Notes under the pieces: generated by a model | What the model was told of the DNA's origin: nothing | Database searches by the model: none | Seen by the model: the letters and a program-made list of their open reading frames with translations, nothing else | Program-made: the position numbers and the translations under genes | Origin: Barnesiella sp. | GTDB taxonomy: Bacteria; Bacteroidota; Bacteroidia; Bacteroidales; Muribaculaceae | Reading direction: 5' to 3' | Length of the DNA stretch: 64,000 nt | Assembly (NCBI GenBank): GCA_014801075.1 | Contig: JAAVEW010000005.1 | Location: forward strand, 35,684 to 99,683 | Shown: positions 1-9,176 of the stretch, piece after piece | Numbering within the stretch: position 1 is the first letter of the stretch | Layout: the number at the start of each line of letters is the position of its first letter

Positions 1-5
1 ACGAG

Positions 6-3000
6 GTGAAAGCGCCCGTGACCCTCACCGCGGCCGGCAAATATGAGTTTGCCGTGTGCGTCTCCAACAATGACGGCGCAAGCCCCTATGTCAAGGCCGA
101 GGACTTCATCGGAGCCGACACCCCCGTGGCCACCAAGGCTACTCTCGTGCGCGACGGCGACAACCTCGTGCTTTCATGGACACCCGTCACCCAGAGCGTC
201 AACGGCGGTTATATCGATGTTGACAACATCACCTACACCGTGACCCGCTTCCCCGACAACGTTGTCGTAGCCGACCACATCGCAGCCACCACTTACAGCG
301 AACCCATCCCCGCCGGCGATGACCTCATCAGCTATTATTACACCGTAGTAGCTCACTCGGGCGACATCACCTCGGGCACTGCCAAGTCCAACTCAGTGAC
401 CACCGGTTCGGTAAATCCCCCTTATGCTTCGTCGTTCAACACGTCAAACGGTCTTGACGGCTACACCACCATCAACGCCAACAACGATATCAAGGCATGG
501 CAGCTCAAAAACGGCGCGGCATACCTCCCCTACAGTTCATCGCTCGATTCCGACGACTGGCTCATCACTCCCCCCATGCGCCTCAAGAAAGGCTGCACCT
601 ACAAGGTCGACTACATCCTCTACACCGAGAGCAACAGCTACAAAGAGAAAGTGGAAGTGAAATGGGGTACCTCGGCCACTGTCGAAGGCATGACCGATTA
701 TATCCTTGAGCCCTACGAATTTGCGAGCCTCGCCGACGTTCCCTTTGAAACGTATATCACTCCCGAGGCCGACGGCATCTACTACATCGGTATCCACGGT
801 ATAAGCACCAAGTACATGTATGGCCTCTTCGTAATGAGCATCAATGTATCGGCACCTCTTGCCGTTAAAGCTCCCGCCGAAGTGACCGGCCTGTCAGTCG
901 TGCCCGACTACAACGGTGCCAACAAGGCTACCATCAAGTTCAACGCTCCTGCGGTTGACATCCTTGGCAACGCCCTTGAATCGCTGACCGCGGTTGAACT
1001 CCTCCGCGACGGCACACTCATTCACACCTTCGAATCTCCCGCTCCCGGCGCCGAACTCTCCTACACCGACGAGGTAGCAGCATCGGGCAACTACACCTAC
1101 ACCGTTATCCCCGTCAACAACGACGGCAAAGGTAAACCGGCCGAAGTAACCGGCTTCATCGGCATTAACAAACCGGGTAAGGTAAGCAACCTCAAAGCGT
1201 TTGAAACCGCTACTCCCGGCGAAGTGACCTTCACATGGGATGAAGCGACCAACGATGTCGACGGCAATCCCTTGAACCCCGCCCTCATCACTTACAGCAT
1301 CTACGAGTTCACCACTTCGTCGAAGTATGTTCCCGTGGTTGAAAACATCAAGGAAACCACCTATACATTCCAGGCTGTAACGGCTGACGAAGAGCAGCAG
1401 ATGAAGCAGTGGGTGGTATGCGCAGTCACCGCAAGCGGCGCGGGCTCTCCCGTAGCCACCGACCTGATGTGCGTAGGTCCCAACTATCAGATGCCGTTCG
1501 TTGAATCGGTAGCCGACGGCAAACTCTCCTACAACTTCTCTATGGACCAGGCAATGGGCGGCGTATGGCGTCTCTACACATCGCAGACTCTTGCCGAACC
1601 CACAGCAGTCGACGGCGACAACGGTATCCTCGGTATGAAAGGTAACGGTGTCGGCACCTACGGCTCAATCATCTCCGGCAAGATTGAAATCAGCGGCAAC
1701 ACCCCCGTACTGACATTCTACACATTCAACATCAACGGTATCAACCCCACTACCGGCGCAACCGTTCCCGACGAGAACATCCTCAACGTCTACCTGCGCT
1801 GCGACGGCAACGAAACCCGCGTGCAGAATATCGTAATGAAGTCACTCCCCGCCGAGGGCTGGAACATTGTAAGCGTGCCCCTCGATGCCTATAAGGGCAA
1901 GGTTATCTATATCCGCTTCGAGGGTGTTTCAGTCAACTATGACTACGTTCTCGTTGACAACATCCGCGTGGCCGACTCTATCGCCAACGACCTCGCAGTA
2001 GCTGCGGTTGAAGCTCCCGCCTCGGTCAACGCCGGCGAGCAATTCAACATCGACGTGCTCGTTGAAAACCTCGGCTACACCAACGCCGAGGGCTACACCG
2101 TCAACCTTTACCGCGACGGTCAGCTCGTTGACTCAGCCGAAGGCAATGCCGTGGCACCCTTCCTCAACACCACCGTAAGCTTCACTCAATCAGTCAAGAT
2201 TACCGACAACGATACAGCGGAATTCATGGCCGAAGTTATCTATGGCAATGACGAGAACACCGCCAACAACAAGTCGGAGGCTCCAGTAATCGTCAACGGT
2301 ATCTTCCCTAACCACCCCGTGCCCTCGCAGCTCTCGGCCGTGACCGGCGACAACGGTGTGACACTCTCATGGACCGCACCCGAACTCGACATGGAAATCC
2401 CCGATGCCGTGACCGAGACATTTGAAACCGCCGAGTCATTTGCCACTTCACTTGACGGCTGGACATTTATCGACGTCGACGGCAAAGCCATCGGAGGCTT
2501 GTCGGGCGTGAAGTTCCCCGGCATCGACAGTTACTCTGAACAGTCATTCTTCGTCCTTGACAACAGCGATGCCCAGTTCAACGCCACCTACCATACTCAT
2601 TCGGGCAACAAGTGCCTCGTATCAATATATGAGGCTTACCTTGGAGCTATCGACGACTGGGCTATCTCACCCCGCCTCAGCGGCGAAGCGCAGACCGTAT
2701 CGCTCTACGCCCGCAGCTACCACAACGTCTATCACGAGGACGTCGAACTGCTCTACTCCACCGGCAGCCTCGACCCCAATGACTTTATCTCCATAGAGAA
2801 ATTCAATCAAATCTCCGGCGAATGGACCGAATTGACAGCCGACCTCCCCGAGGGTGCCCGCTACTTCGCAATCCGTTCATGCGCTACAGGCGGTATGATG
2901 CTGATGATTGATGACGTCACTTACATCCCGGCACCCGTTCATCAGGGTCTCGAACATATCGGTTACAACGTGTACCGCAACGGCGTGCAGCTCAACGAAG

Positions 3001-3263
3001 CCCCCGTCACCGATACCACCCTTACCGATACTCTCGCCGAAGAGGGTGACCACACCTACGCCGTGACCGCCGTCTACAACGCAGGCGAGTCAAAGGCCGC
3101 CAAGGTAACAGTCAAAGTGCTCTCAGGCATTGACGGCGTGACAGCCGACGACAACGCTCCCGTTGAATACTTCAACCTCCAGGGCATCCGTGTTGACGCA
3201 CCCCGCGCGGGCAACGTCTACATCCGCCGCCAAGGCACCAAGTCCGAAAAGGTAGTATTCTGA
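6..3263 (+). CDS. C-terminal part of a large secreted surface protein with Fn3-like and choice-of-anchor (MAM-like) modules and a C-terminal sorting-type tail; 5' end lies outside the window
   Basis: Open from the window edge. Repeated Fn3-like segments (VTGLSVVPDYNGANKATIKF, SWTAPELD) and two DDWLITPP / DDWAISPR motifs typical of choice-of-anchor J domains. Ends YFNLQGIRVDAPRAGNVYIRRQGTKSEKVVF. Confidence 0.8.
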   Translation: MKAPVTLTAAGKYEFAVCVSNNDGASPYVKAEDFIGADTPVATKATLVRDGDNLVLSWTPVTQSVNGGYIDVDNITYTVTRFPDNVVVADHIAATTYSEPIPAGDDLISYYYTVVAHSGDITSGTAKSNSVTTGSVNPPYASSFNTSNGLDGYTTINANNDIKAWQLKNGAAYLPYSSSLDSDDWLITPPMRLKKGCTYKVDYILYTESNSYKEKVEVKWGTSATVEGMTDYILEPYEFASLADVPFETYITPEADGIYYIGIHGISTKYMYGLFVMSINVSAPLAVKAPAEVTGLSVVPDYNGANKATIKFNAPAVDILGNALESLTAVELLRDGTLIHTFESPAPGAELSYTDEVAASGNYTYTVIPVNNDGKGKPAEVTGFIGINKPGKVSNLKAFETATPGEVTFTWDEATNDVDGNPLNPALITYSIYEFTTSSKYVPVVENIKETTYTFQAVTADEEQQMKQWVVCAVTASGAGSPVATDLMCVGPNYQMPFVESVADGKLSYNFSMDQAMGGVWRLYTSQTLAEPTAVDGDNGILGMKGNGVGTYGSIISGKIEISGNTPVLTFYTFNINGINPTTGATVPDENILNVYLRCDGNETRVQNIVMKSLPAEGWNIVSVPLDAYKGKVIYIRFEGVSVNYDYVLVDNIRVADSIANDLAVAAVEAPASVNAGEQFNIDVLVENLGYTNAEGYTVNLYRDGQLVDSAEGNAVAPFLNTTVSFTQSVKITDNDTAEFMAEVIYGNDENTANNKSEAPVIVNGIFPNHPVPSQLSAVTGDNGVTLSWTAPELDMEIPDAVTETFETAESFATSLDGWTFIDVDGKAIGGLSGVKFPGIDSYSEQSFFVLDNSDAQFNATYHTHSGNKCLVSIYEAYLGAIDDWAISPRLSGEAQTVSLYARSYHNVYHEDVELLYSTGSLDPNDFISIEKFNQISGEWTELTADLPEGARYFAIRSCATGGMMLMIDDVTYIPAPVHQGLEHIGYNVYRNGVQLNEAPVTDTTLTDTLAEEGDHTYAVTAVYNAGESKAAKVTVKVLSGIDGVTADDNAPVEYFNLQGIRVDAPRAGNVYIRRQGTKSEKVVF

Positions 3264-3356
3264 GACCAATCGGCAGACTCAGCGCGCTGCGGTAATATTC
3301 TATGCCTGAGGCAGCGTTATTGATATACCGCTACTTACAATCAACAATCCCTTTAT

Positions 3357-3388
3357 AATCAGGGCCGTGATGATGCACGGCCCTGATT
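3357..3388. terminator. Rho-independent terminator
   Basis: AATCAGGGCCGTG-ATGATG-CACGGCCCTGATT followed by TTTTTG; perfect 13-bp stem after the surface protein gene. Confidence 0.85.
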
Positions 3389-3526
3389 TTTTGTTAAAAT
3401 TGGTCCAATTCGGTATATTTTTGACATATTTGCGACATATATTTTGTAAAGTCAATTATTATCACTATATTGCGAAACTAAAATACTTAATACCATAAAG
3501 AACTTTTCTTTCGGGCCTAATTTTAA

Positions 3527-4771
3527 ATGACAATCTTAAAACTAAGGTACATATTCCTATTACTCAGCGCGGTATGCGTCACAAGCTTGCACGGTGAGAT
3601 AGCACGGGATGAATTTCGTGCCGATTTTCGCGTGAACACGGCCGTAATCGATACCACGTTTGCCGACAATGCCGCTTCCGTAGAGAAAATAATAGCTTTC
3701 ATCGAGAGCCTCAACCATAGTCCGGGCACGCGTATCACCGACGTGTCGTTCCGCGGCAGCGCATCGCCTGAGGGCAGCTACGAAATAAACAGCCGCCTTT
3801 CGCACGAACGGATGACCGCCCTCGAATCACTTATACGCAACAGGGTCGATATTCCCGACAGTATCATCACGCACGATGAAAGCTATATAGCATGGGACTA
3901 TCTGCGCGACCGGGTCGAGAACTCCACCCTCCCTTACCGCGATGAAGTAATCGCCATCATCGACGAGCAACCCCGCCTCGTCACCGGCAATCCCGGCACT
4001 CTCATTGACAACCGCATCCTCAAACTGAAACATCTCGACGGGCAAAACGTGTGGAACGACCTGCTCAGGACTTACTTCCCCGAGATGCGAAACGCCATAG
4101 CAGTCATTATCACCTACACCCCTGCCGAGCCGCTGCAGGCCGGTGACGGTTATGTGCCCGGCGCCGATCTTTCCGATGTGACACCGTCAGGAATCATCGA
4201 TGTTGCTCCGGCACCGGATGTGACGGGCCGCGTGCCGAAACTCTACCTCAAGACCAACTTCGCCGAGTGGGCGCTCGCTATTGTCAACATAGCCGTGGAG
4301 GCCGACATAGCCCGCCACTGGTCATTCTCGCTCCCTATCGCATGGTCATCGTGGGATTACTTCTCATGCCGCCTGAAATTCCGCACACTCAACATTCAGC
4401 CCGAGATGCGCTACTGGTTTCGCGGCGACAACAACGGTGTGTTCATAGGAGCGCACTTCGGCCTCGGATCCTACAACGTGGCTACCAACGGCGATTACCG
4501 CATCCAGGACCATGACGGCACCACCCCCGCAATAGGTGGCGGCCTGAGTATCGGTTACCGCCTGCCTGTGAGCCGCGACGGTCGCTGGCGCATGGAGTTT
4601 AGCGTCGGCGCAGGTATCTATCGCCTGCACTACGACAAGTTTTTCAACACCCGCCCCACCTCGTCGGGACTGCTCGATTACAGCGTTCACAAGACGTATC
4701 GCGGCATTGACGGAGTGTCGGTGTCGATAATACGCACGTTTGACCTTAAAAAGAGAGGAGGTGCCCGATGA
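3527..4771 (+). CDS. DUF3575-like protein with OmpA-like N-terminal region, fimbrial locus
   Basis: Signal peptide; 'FRGSASPEGSYEINSRLSHERMTALESLI' OmpA-like motif; C-terminal beta-barrel-like part; ATGA overlap with the FimB/Mfa2-like gene. Confidence 0.75.
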   Translation: MTILKLRYIFLLLSAVCVTSLHGEIARDEFRADFRVNTAVIDTTFADNAASVEKIIAFIESLNHSPGTRITDVSFRGSASPEGSYEINSRLSHERMTALESLIRNRVDIPDSIITHDESYIAWDYLRDRVENSTLPYRDEVIAIIDEQPRLVTGNPGTLIDNRILKLKHLDGQNVWNDLLRTYFPEMRNAIAVIITYTPAEPLQAGDGYVPGADLSDVTPSGIIDVAPAPDVTGRVPKLYLKTNFAEWALAIVNIAVEADIARHWSFSLPIAWSSWDYFSCRLKFRTLNIQPEMRYWFRGDNNGVFIGAHFGLGSYNVATNGDYRIQDHDGTTPAIGGGLSIGYRLPVSRDGRWRMEFSVGAGIYRLHYDKFFNTRPTSSGLLDYSVHKTYRGIDGVSVSIIRTFDLKKRGGAR

Positions 4772-5802
4772 CCCGCTTCCGCAACATATTCAGGAATATA
4801 TCGGCCACGGCGGCATGCAAAGCGGCGACTGCGGTGACAGGCGCAGCGGCAGTCTGCTGCATGACCGGATGCGACGTGCATGAATTTCCTTATGACCGTG
4901 CCACGGTAGATGTCGTTGTCACCGTTCACCACGACCTGCCATGGACCTCCATCGACTACACCTACGAAGAGGGGCGCGCCAACCTGTCGCGCGACGGCTC
5001 GTCGGAGACCGGTCGCGGACAACTCTGGACAGCCCGCTACATATTCCGCGCCTACCCCCGCGGCGAGCGCGGCACGTCGTACCGCGAGTTCACCATGAGC
5101 AGTGACGACCTTACCCTCGCCGACTTTGACATAACCCTGCCGCTCCCTGCGGGCGACTGGGATATATGCGTGTGGCAGGACCTCGTATCGGACGCCGAGC
5201 AGCCTCCATATTATAATGTGGCCGACTTCGCCGCCATCACATACAACATGCCTTACCGAGGCGACACCGACCGGCGCGATGCCTTCGAGGGAACAACCTC
5301 GGTCAGTGTCCGTGCCACCTACGACTCCGACGCCGAGGAGCGCGTACGCATCGACATGGAGCGCCCGATGGCCCGCTACGTGTTCATCGCCACCGACTAC
5401 GACCTGTTTACCACGGGCATGTCGAAAGGTGAGGATGATTCCGACTTCTCCATCTACGCCTCCTATCCCCTTTTCATGCCGGCAGTCTACAACATGTTCA
5501 CTTCAAAGATTCTTGACTCATGGCGAGGCGTCAGCTACCGGGCACACATCACGCCGCTTAACGAGAAGGAGGCCGTAATCGCGATTGACTACGTATTTAT
5601 GAACCATCACGAGAGCGGCGCGCAGGTGTTGCTGGGACTGACCGACCCGCGCGGCGTCACCACAGCCATCACCCCTACGGTGACCGTTCCCCTGCAACGC
5701 GGCCAAACCACCTATGTGCGCGGTAAGTTCCTGACCAACACCGTAGGAAACGGCATTGACATTGATTTCTCATTTTCCGGAGACATCAATATCGAGCTCT
5801 GA
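4768..5802 (+). CDS. FimB/Mfa2 family fimbrial anchor lipoprotein
   Basis: Lipobox 'VCCMTGCDVHEFPYDR'; 'VVVTVHHDLPW' as in Mfa2/FimB; position between the DUF3575-like gene and the fimbrillin. Confidence 0.8.
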   Translation: MTRFRNIFRNISATAACKAATAVTGAAAVCCMTGCDVHEFPYDRATVDVVVTVHHDLPWTSIDYTYEEGRANLSRDGSSETGRGQLWTARYIFRAYPRGERGTSYREFTMSSDDLTLADFDITLPLPAGDWDICVWQDLVSDAEQPPYYNVADFAAITYNMPYRGDTDRRDAFEGTTSVSVRATYDSDAEERVRIDMERPMARYVFIATDYDLFTTGMSKGEDDSDFSIYASYPLFMPAVYNMFTSKILDSWRGVSYRAHITPLNEKEAVIAIDYVFMNHHESGAQVLLGLTDPRGVTTAITPTVTVPLQRGQTTYVRGKFLTNTVGNGIDIDFSFSGDINIEL

Positions 5803-5863
5803 ATTATCACCATTACTAATAATCATTTTATATACTCACCATCATTTAATCATTTTTTTCAGT

Positions 5864-7738
5864 ATGAAGCACTATTTAATTCCGACAATTGCGTTTGGCA
5901 TGATAGGCCTCGCATCTTGTTCGTCTGATGATGTTGCCGAAGTTAATAACGACGGTCCCGTAACCTTCCGCGTTGAGATACCCGGCAGCTTGAGCAGTCG
6001 TGCCACTTTGGGCGACCAGATTGTAGCCGACGTCGACAACCTTCAATGGGCTGTCTATGAAGTTACCGGCACCGCCGAAGCTCCCGTCTACACGTTCATC
6101 TATGCCGACAGCAAAGCGGGCGCTTTCCCCGGCGAGAGTCTCGTGGAAAACGTGTCAATCAATCTCGGTAGCGGCAAGAACTATAAAGTTGTGTTCTACG
6201 CCGACGTTGAAGCCAACGACGCCGTGAAATTTACCGATGGCAAAATCGCCGTTGACTACGCAGCAATGGCTTCCAACACTGTAGCCGAGGATGCTTTCAC
6301 CGCCGTATCGGCTACCATCTCGGGCAGCAATGCACTGCCGCAGACCGTAGTTCTCACCCGTCCGTTCGCACAGCTCAACTGGGGTACTTCCGACCTCAAC
6401 GCCGGCACAGTAAAACCCTCCGTGGAGACTCTGACAGCAGCCGTGACAGTGAAAGGTTCGCTCTACACCTCGCTCGATGTCATCAACGGCACCTATGACG
6501 CTGCCGAAACCGACGTAACATTCGGTGCTGTCAACGTAAAGGATATCGACGCCGGTTACACATTCCCCGTAGCAGGTTACGACCTCCTCGCCATGAACTA
6601 CCTCCTCACTGGCGACGCCGCCATCGAGTGTACGCTTACATTCAACAACGGTTTTGACGCCGTAGTGGTGAACAACGTGCCCGTGCAGACCAACTACCGT
6701 ACCAATATCTACGGCGCGCTCCTCACCAACCCCGCCGACTTCAATATCGTAATCAAACCCGGTTTTGACGGCGACAACGGCGTGGAGTATCCTCAGGAAA
6801 TCCCCGCAGCCAATGCCGACGAACTGACCGCAGCCATCGAGAATGCTCAGGACGGCGACATCATCAAGCTCACTCAGGACATGGACCTCTCGGCCACCGG
6901 TGCTATCGCCCTTGACAAGAATATCACGCTGACAGTACCCGAAGGCGTGACCGTGACCACCGCACGTCAGGGCAACGACGCCAACTTCATCGTGGCCGAC
7001 AACACTACCGTGACCCTCGAAGGTGACGGCACCTACGCCGGCGACAACCGCATATTTGACGTCAACGGTACCCTCATAGTCAAAGGGGGCAACATGACAA
7101 CCTCGACCAAGACCCGCGGCTCGGCCATCACCGTGAACCCCGGCGGAGAACTTCAGTTTGACGACGGTAACGTCACCGCAGCTAACTGCGCTTTATGGAT
7201 TGAAGGTAAAGTGACCATCAACGGCGGCAAGATAGCTTCGACCAACAGCCCCTCCGACCCCGAAGTAGGCACCAACTGGTCATACGCCGTGCGCCTGCGC
7301 TCAAGCGATGCCGAATTAACAATCAACGGCGGTGAAATCGAGGGCGTGCAGGGTGCAATAGCCAATCCCAATGGCACACTCACCATCAACGACGGCTACT
7401 TCCACACCCACCCCGCGCCCGCACCCATTGGCGGTAACAACTACTACGCACTCTACATCGGCGACTCTTACGGCTCGGTAACTACCATCAACGGCGGTAA
7501 GTTCTACTCACAGAACACTTACTCGGTTTACTACGTGAAACAGTATGCCGGCTATGCCGAGAACGTGCTCAACCTCAACGGCGGCGAGTTCAACAACAAA
7601 GGCCGTCAGGTAGTCAACTCCATCGACGAAGAAACAGGCAAAACCGTATCTACCGGCTCCGACCTCGTTCCCTCCGACGGTCACAAGTGGAACGAAATCA
7701 GCGACGGCAACTTCAAGTTTGAAGTAGTTAAGGAATAA
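5864..7738 (+). CDS. Fimbrillin/Mfa1-like lipoprotein subunit with a C-terminal beta-helix-like repeat region
   Basis: Start MKHYLIPTIAFGMIGLASCSSDDVAE (lipobox) at 5864. N-terminal fimbrillin-like domain; repeated 'TINGG' strands after residue about 380 of the ORF. Confidence 0.75.
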   Translation: MKHYLIPTIAFGMIGLASCSSDDVAEVNNDGPVTFRVEIPGSLSSRATLGDQIVADVDNLQWAVYEVTGTAEAPVYTFIYADSKAGAFPGESLVENVSINLGSGKNYKVVFYADVEANDAVKFTDGKIAVDYAAMASNTVAEDAFTAVSATISGSNALPQTVVLTRPFAQLNWGTSDLNAGTVKPSVETLTAAVTVKGSLYTSLDVINGTYDAAETDVTFGAVNVKDIDAGYTFPVAGYDLLAMNYLLTGDAAIECTLTFNNGFDAVVVNNVPVQTNYRTNIYGALLTNPADFNIVIKPGFDGDNGVEYPQEIPAANADELTAAIENAQDGDIIKLTQDMDLSATGAIALDKNITLTVPEGVTVTTARQGNDANFIVADNTTVTLEGDGTYAGDNRIFDVNGTLIVKGGNMTTSTKTRGSAITVNPGGELQFDDGNVTAANCALWIEGKVTINGGKIASTNSPSDPEVGTNWSYAVRLRSSDAELTINGGEIEGVQGAIANPNGTLTINDGYFHTHPAPAPIGGNNYYALYIGDSYGSVTTINGGKFYSQNTYSVYYVKQYAGYAENVLNLNGGEFNNKGRQVVNSIDEETGKTVSTGSDLVPSDGHKWNEISDGNFKFEVVKE

Positions 7739-7756
7739 TTTCCATTGCTATTCAGC

Positions 7757-7841
7757 AGGGACGCGATACGTCGTGTCCGCATAAACCGTTGGTACTTAAA
7801 TGTTATACCATCGGGTTGCGGACGCGACATATCGCGTCCCC
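7757..7841. repeat. Dispersed paired-hairpin repeat, family 1, copy A
   Basis: GGACGCGA-TACG-TCGTGTCC ... GGACGCGA-CATA-TCGCGTCC separated by 41 nt; homologous in inverted orientation to 51762-51845. Confidence 0.85.
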
Positions 7842-7929
7842 GCTATTTGCCCGTCTTGCAACATCGCTATTTTTCTATCAAAAATTCACAAAGTTGGATT
7901 TTTAGTTTTCATATATTAAGAAAAATGCT

Positions 7930-7937
7930 TAACTTTG
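7930..7937 (+). promoter_or_regulatory. Bacteroidetes -7 box (TAnnTTTG) for carA
   Basis: TAACTTTG 66 nt before the carA ATG at 8003; the -33 element is weak. Confidence 0.5.
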
Positions 7938-8002
7938 CATGGTTTTCACGATGGAAATCTTGTCAACCGCTCCATAGTTTACTAATATTTTTCCACATTC
8001 CT

Positions 8003-9073
8003 ATGCGCGAAACAAGACGAGCCACCCTGATTCTCGAGGATGGCACCACGTTTGAGGGAAAATCTTTCGGGTATGAAGCATCGACTTCGGGCGAAGTAGT
8101 TTTCAACACTGCAATGACCGGTTATCCCGAGAGCTTGACCGACCCTTCCTATGAAGGTCAGATACTTGTCACCACTTATCCCATTCTCGGTAACTACGGC
8201 GTGCCCCCGCGCCGCGAAAAGGATGACGTCAGCGAATTTTACGAAAGCGACCACATCCACGCCAAAGCCATCATCGCTCAAGACTACTCTCACGAACACT
8301 CCCACTGGCAGGCCGACCGCTCTCTGGCCCAATGGCTCCGCGAGGAGAAAATACCCGGTATCTACGGCATCGACACCCGAGCGCTGACCAAGCACCTGCG
8401 CGAGAAAGGCTCTATGCTCGGCAAGATTGTCATCGAGGGTTGCGACGATGTGGAGTTCTATAACCCCAATCTCGAAAACCTCGTAGGCAAAGTGAGCTGC
8501 AAGGAGGTAGAGATTCACGGCAACGGCGACAAGACCGTGGTGCTCGTGGACTGCGGCACCAAGCACAATATCATCCGTTGCCTCACCCGCCGAGGCGTCA
8601 AGGTAGTGCGCGTGCCTTGGGACTATGATTTCACTCAGATACCCTACGACGGTCTATTCATCTCCAACGGTCCCGGCAACCCCGACATGGCCGAAGCTAC
8701 CGTTGCCAACATCCGCAAGGCCATCGAGATAGGCAAGCCCATATGCGGTATCTGCATGGGCAACCAGCTCCTCTCAAAGGCAGCCGGCGCCAAGACCTAC
8801 AAGCTCAAGTACGGCCACCGCTCCCACAATCAGCCCGTGAGACGCGTAGGCACCGATATATGCTACGTCACTTCGCAGAACCATGGATTTGCCGTCGACA
8901 GCACCACGCTGCCCGACGAGTGGGAACCCCTCTTCGTCAACATGAACGACGGCACCAACGAGGGTATCCGCCACAAGAGCAAGCCCTTCTTCTCGGCGCA
9001 GTTCCACCCCGAAGCGTCATCAGGACCAAAGGACACCGAATTCCTCTTCGACGAATTCATAGCCCTGCTTTAA
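8003..9073 (+). CDS. carA: Carbamoyl-phosphate synthase small (glutaminase) subunit
   Basis: MRETRRATLILEDGTTFEGKSFGYEASTSGEVVFNTAMTGYPE; class I amidotransferase motifs GPGNPD, CGICMGNQLL, QFHPEASSGP. The ORF-track start at 7745 is over-extended. Confidence 0.97.
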   Translation: MRETRRATLILEDGTTFEGKSFGYEASTSGEVVFNTAMTGYPESLTDPSYEGQILVTTYPILGNYGVPPRREKDDVSEFYESDHIHAKAIIAQDYSHEHSHWQADRSLAQWLREEKIPGIYGIDTRALTKHLREKGSMLGKIVIEGCDDVEFYNPNLENLVGKVSCKEVEIHGNGDKTVVLVDCGTKHNIIRCLTRRGVKVVRVPWDYDFTQIPYDGLFISNGPGNPDMAEATVANIRKAIEIGKPICGICMGNQLLSKAAGAKTYKLKYGHRSHNQPVRRVGTDICYVTSQNHGFAVDSTTLPDEWEPLFVNMNDGTNEGIRHKSKPFFSAQFHPEASSGPKDTEFLFDEFIALL

Positions 9074-9176
9074 ATACTCCGGACCCGCCGGCTCAGTCGG
9101 CGCGGTCCACATATTTATATAACCGAATTTTCAGCAACCAATATAAACCGCGGCATAGCCGCCTCAACAACTCATA

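Noticed and set aside
7745-8002. N-terminal 86-codon extension of CarA in the ORF track
   Set aside because: It translates through the twin-hairpin repeat and the promoter; conserved CarA begins at MRETRRATLILEDG (8003).
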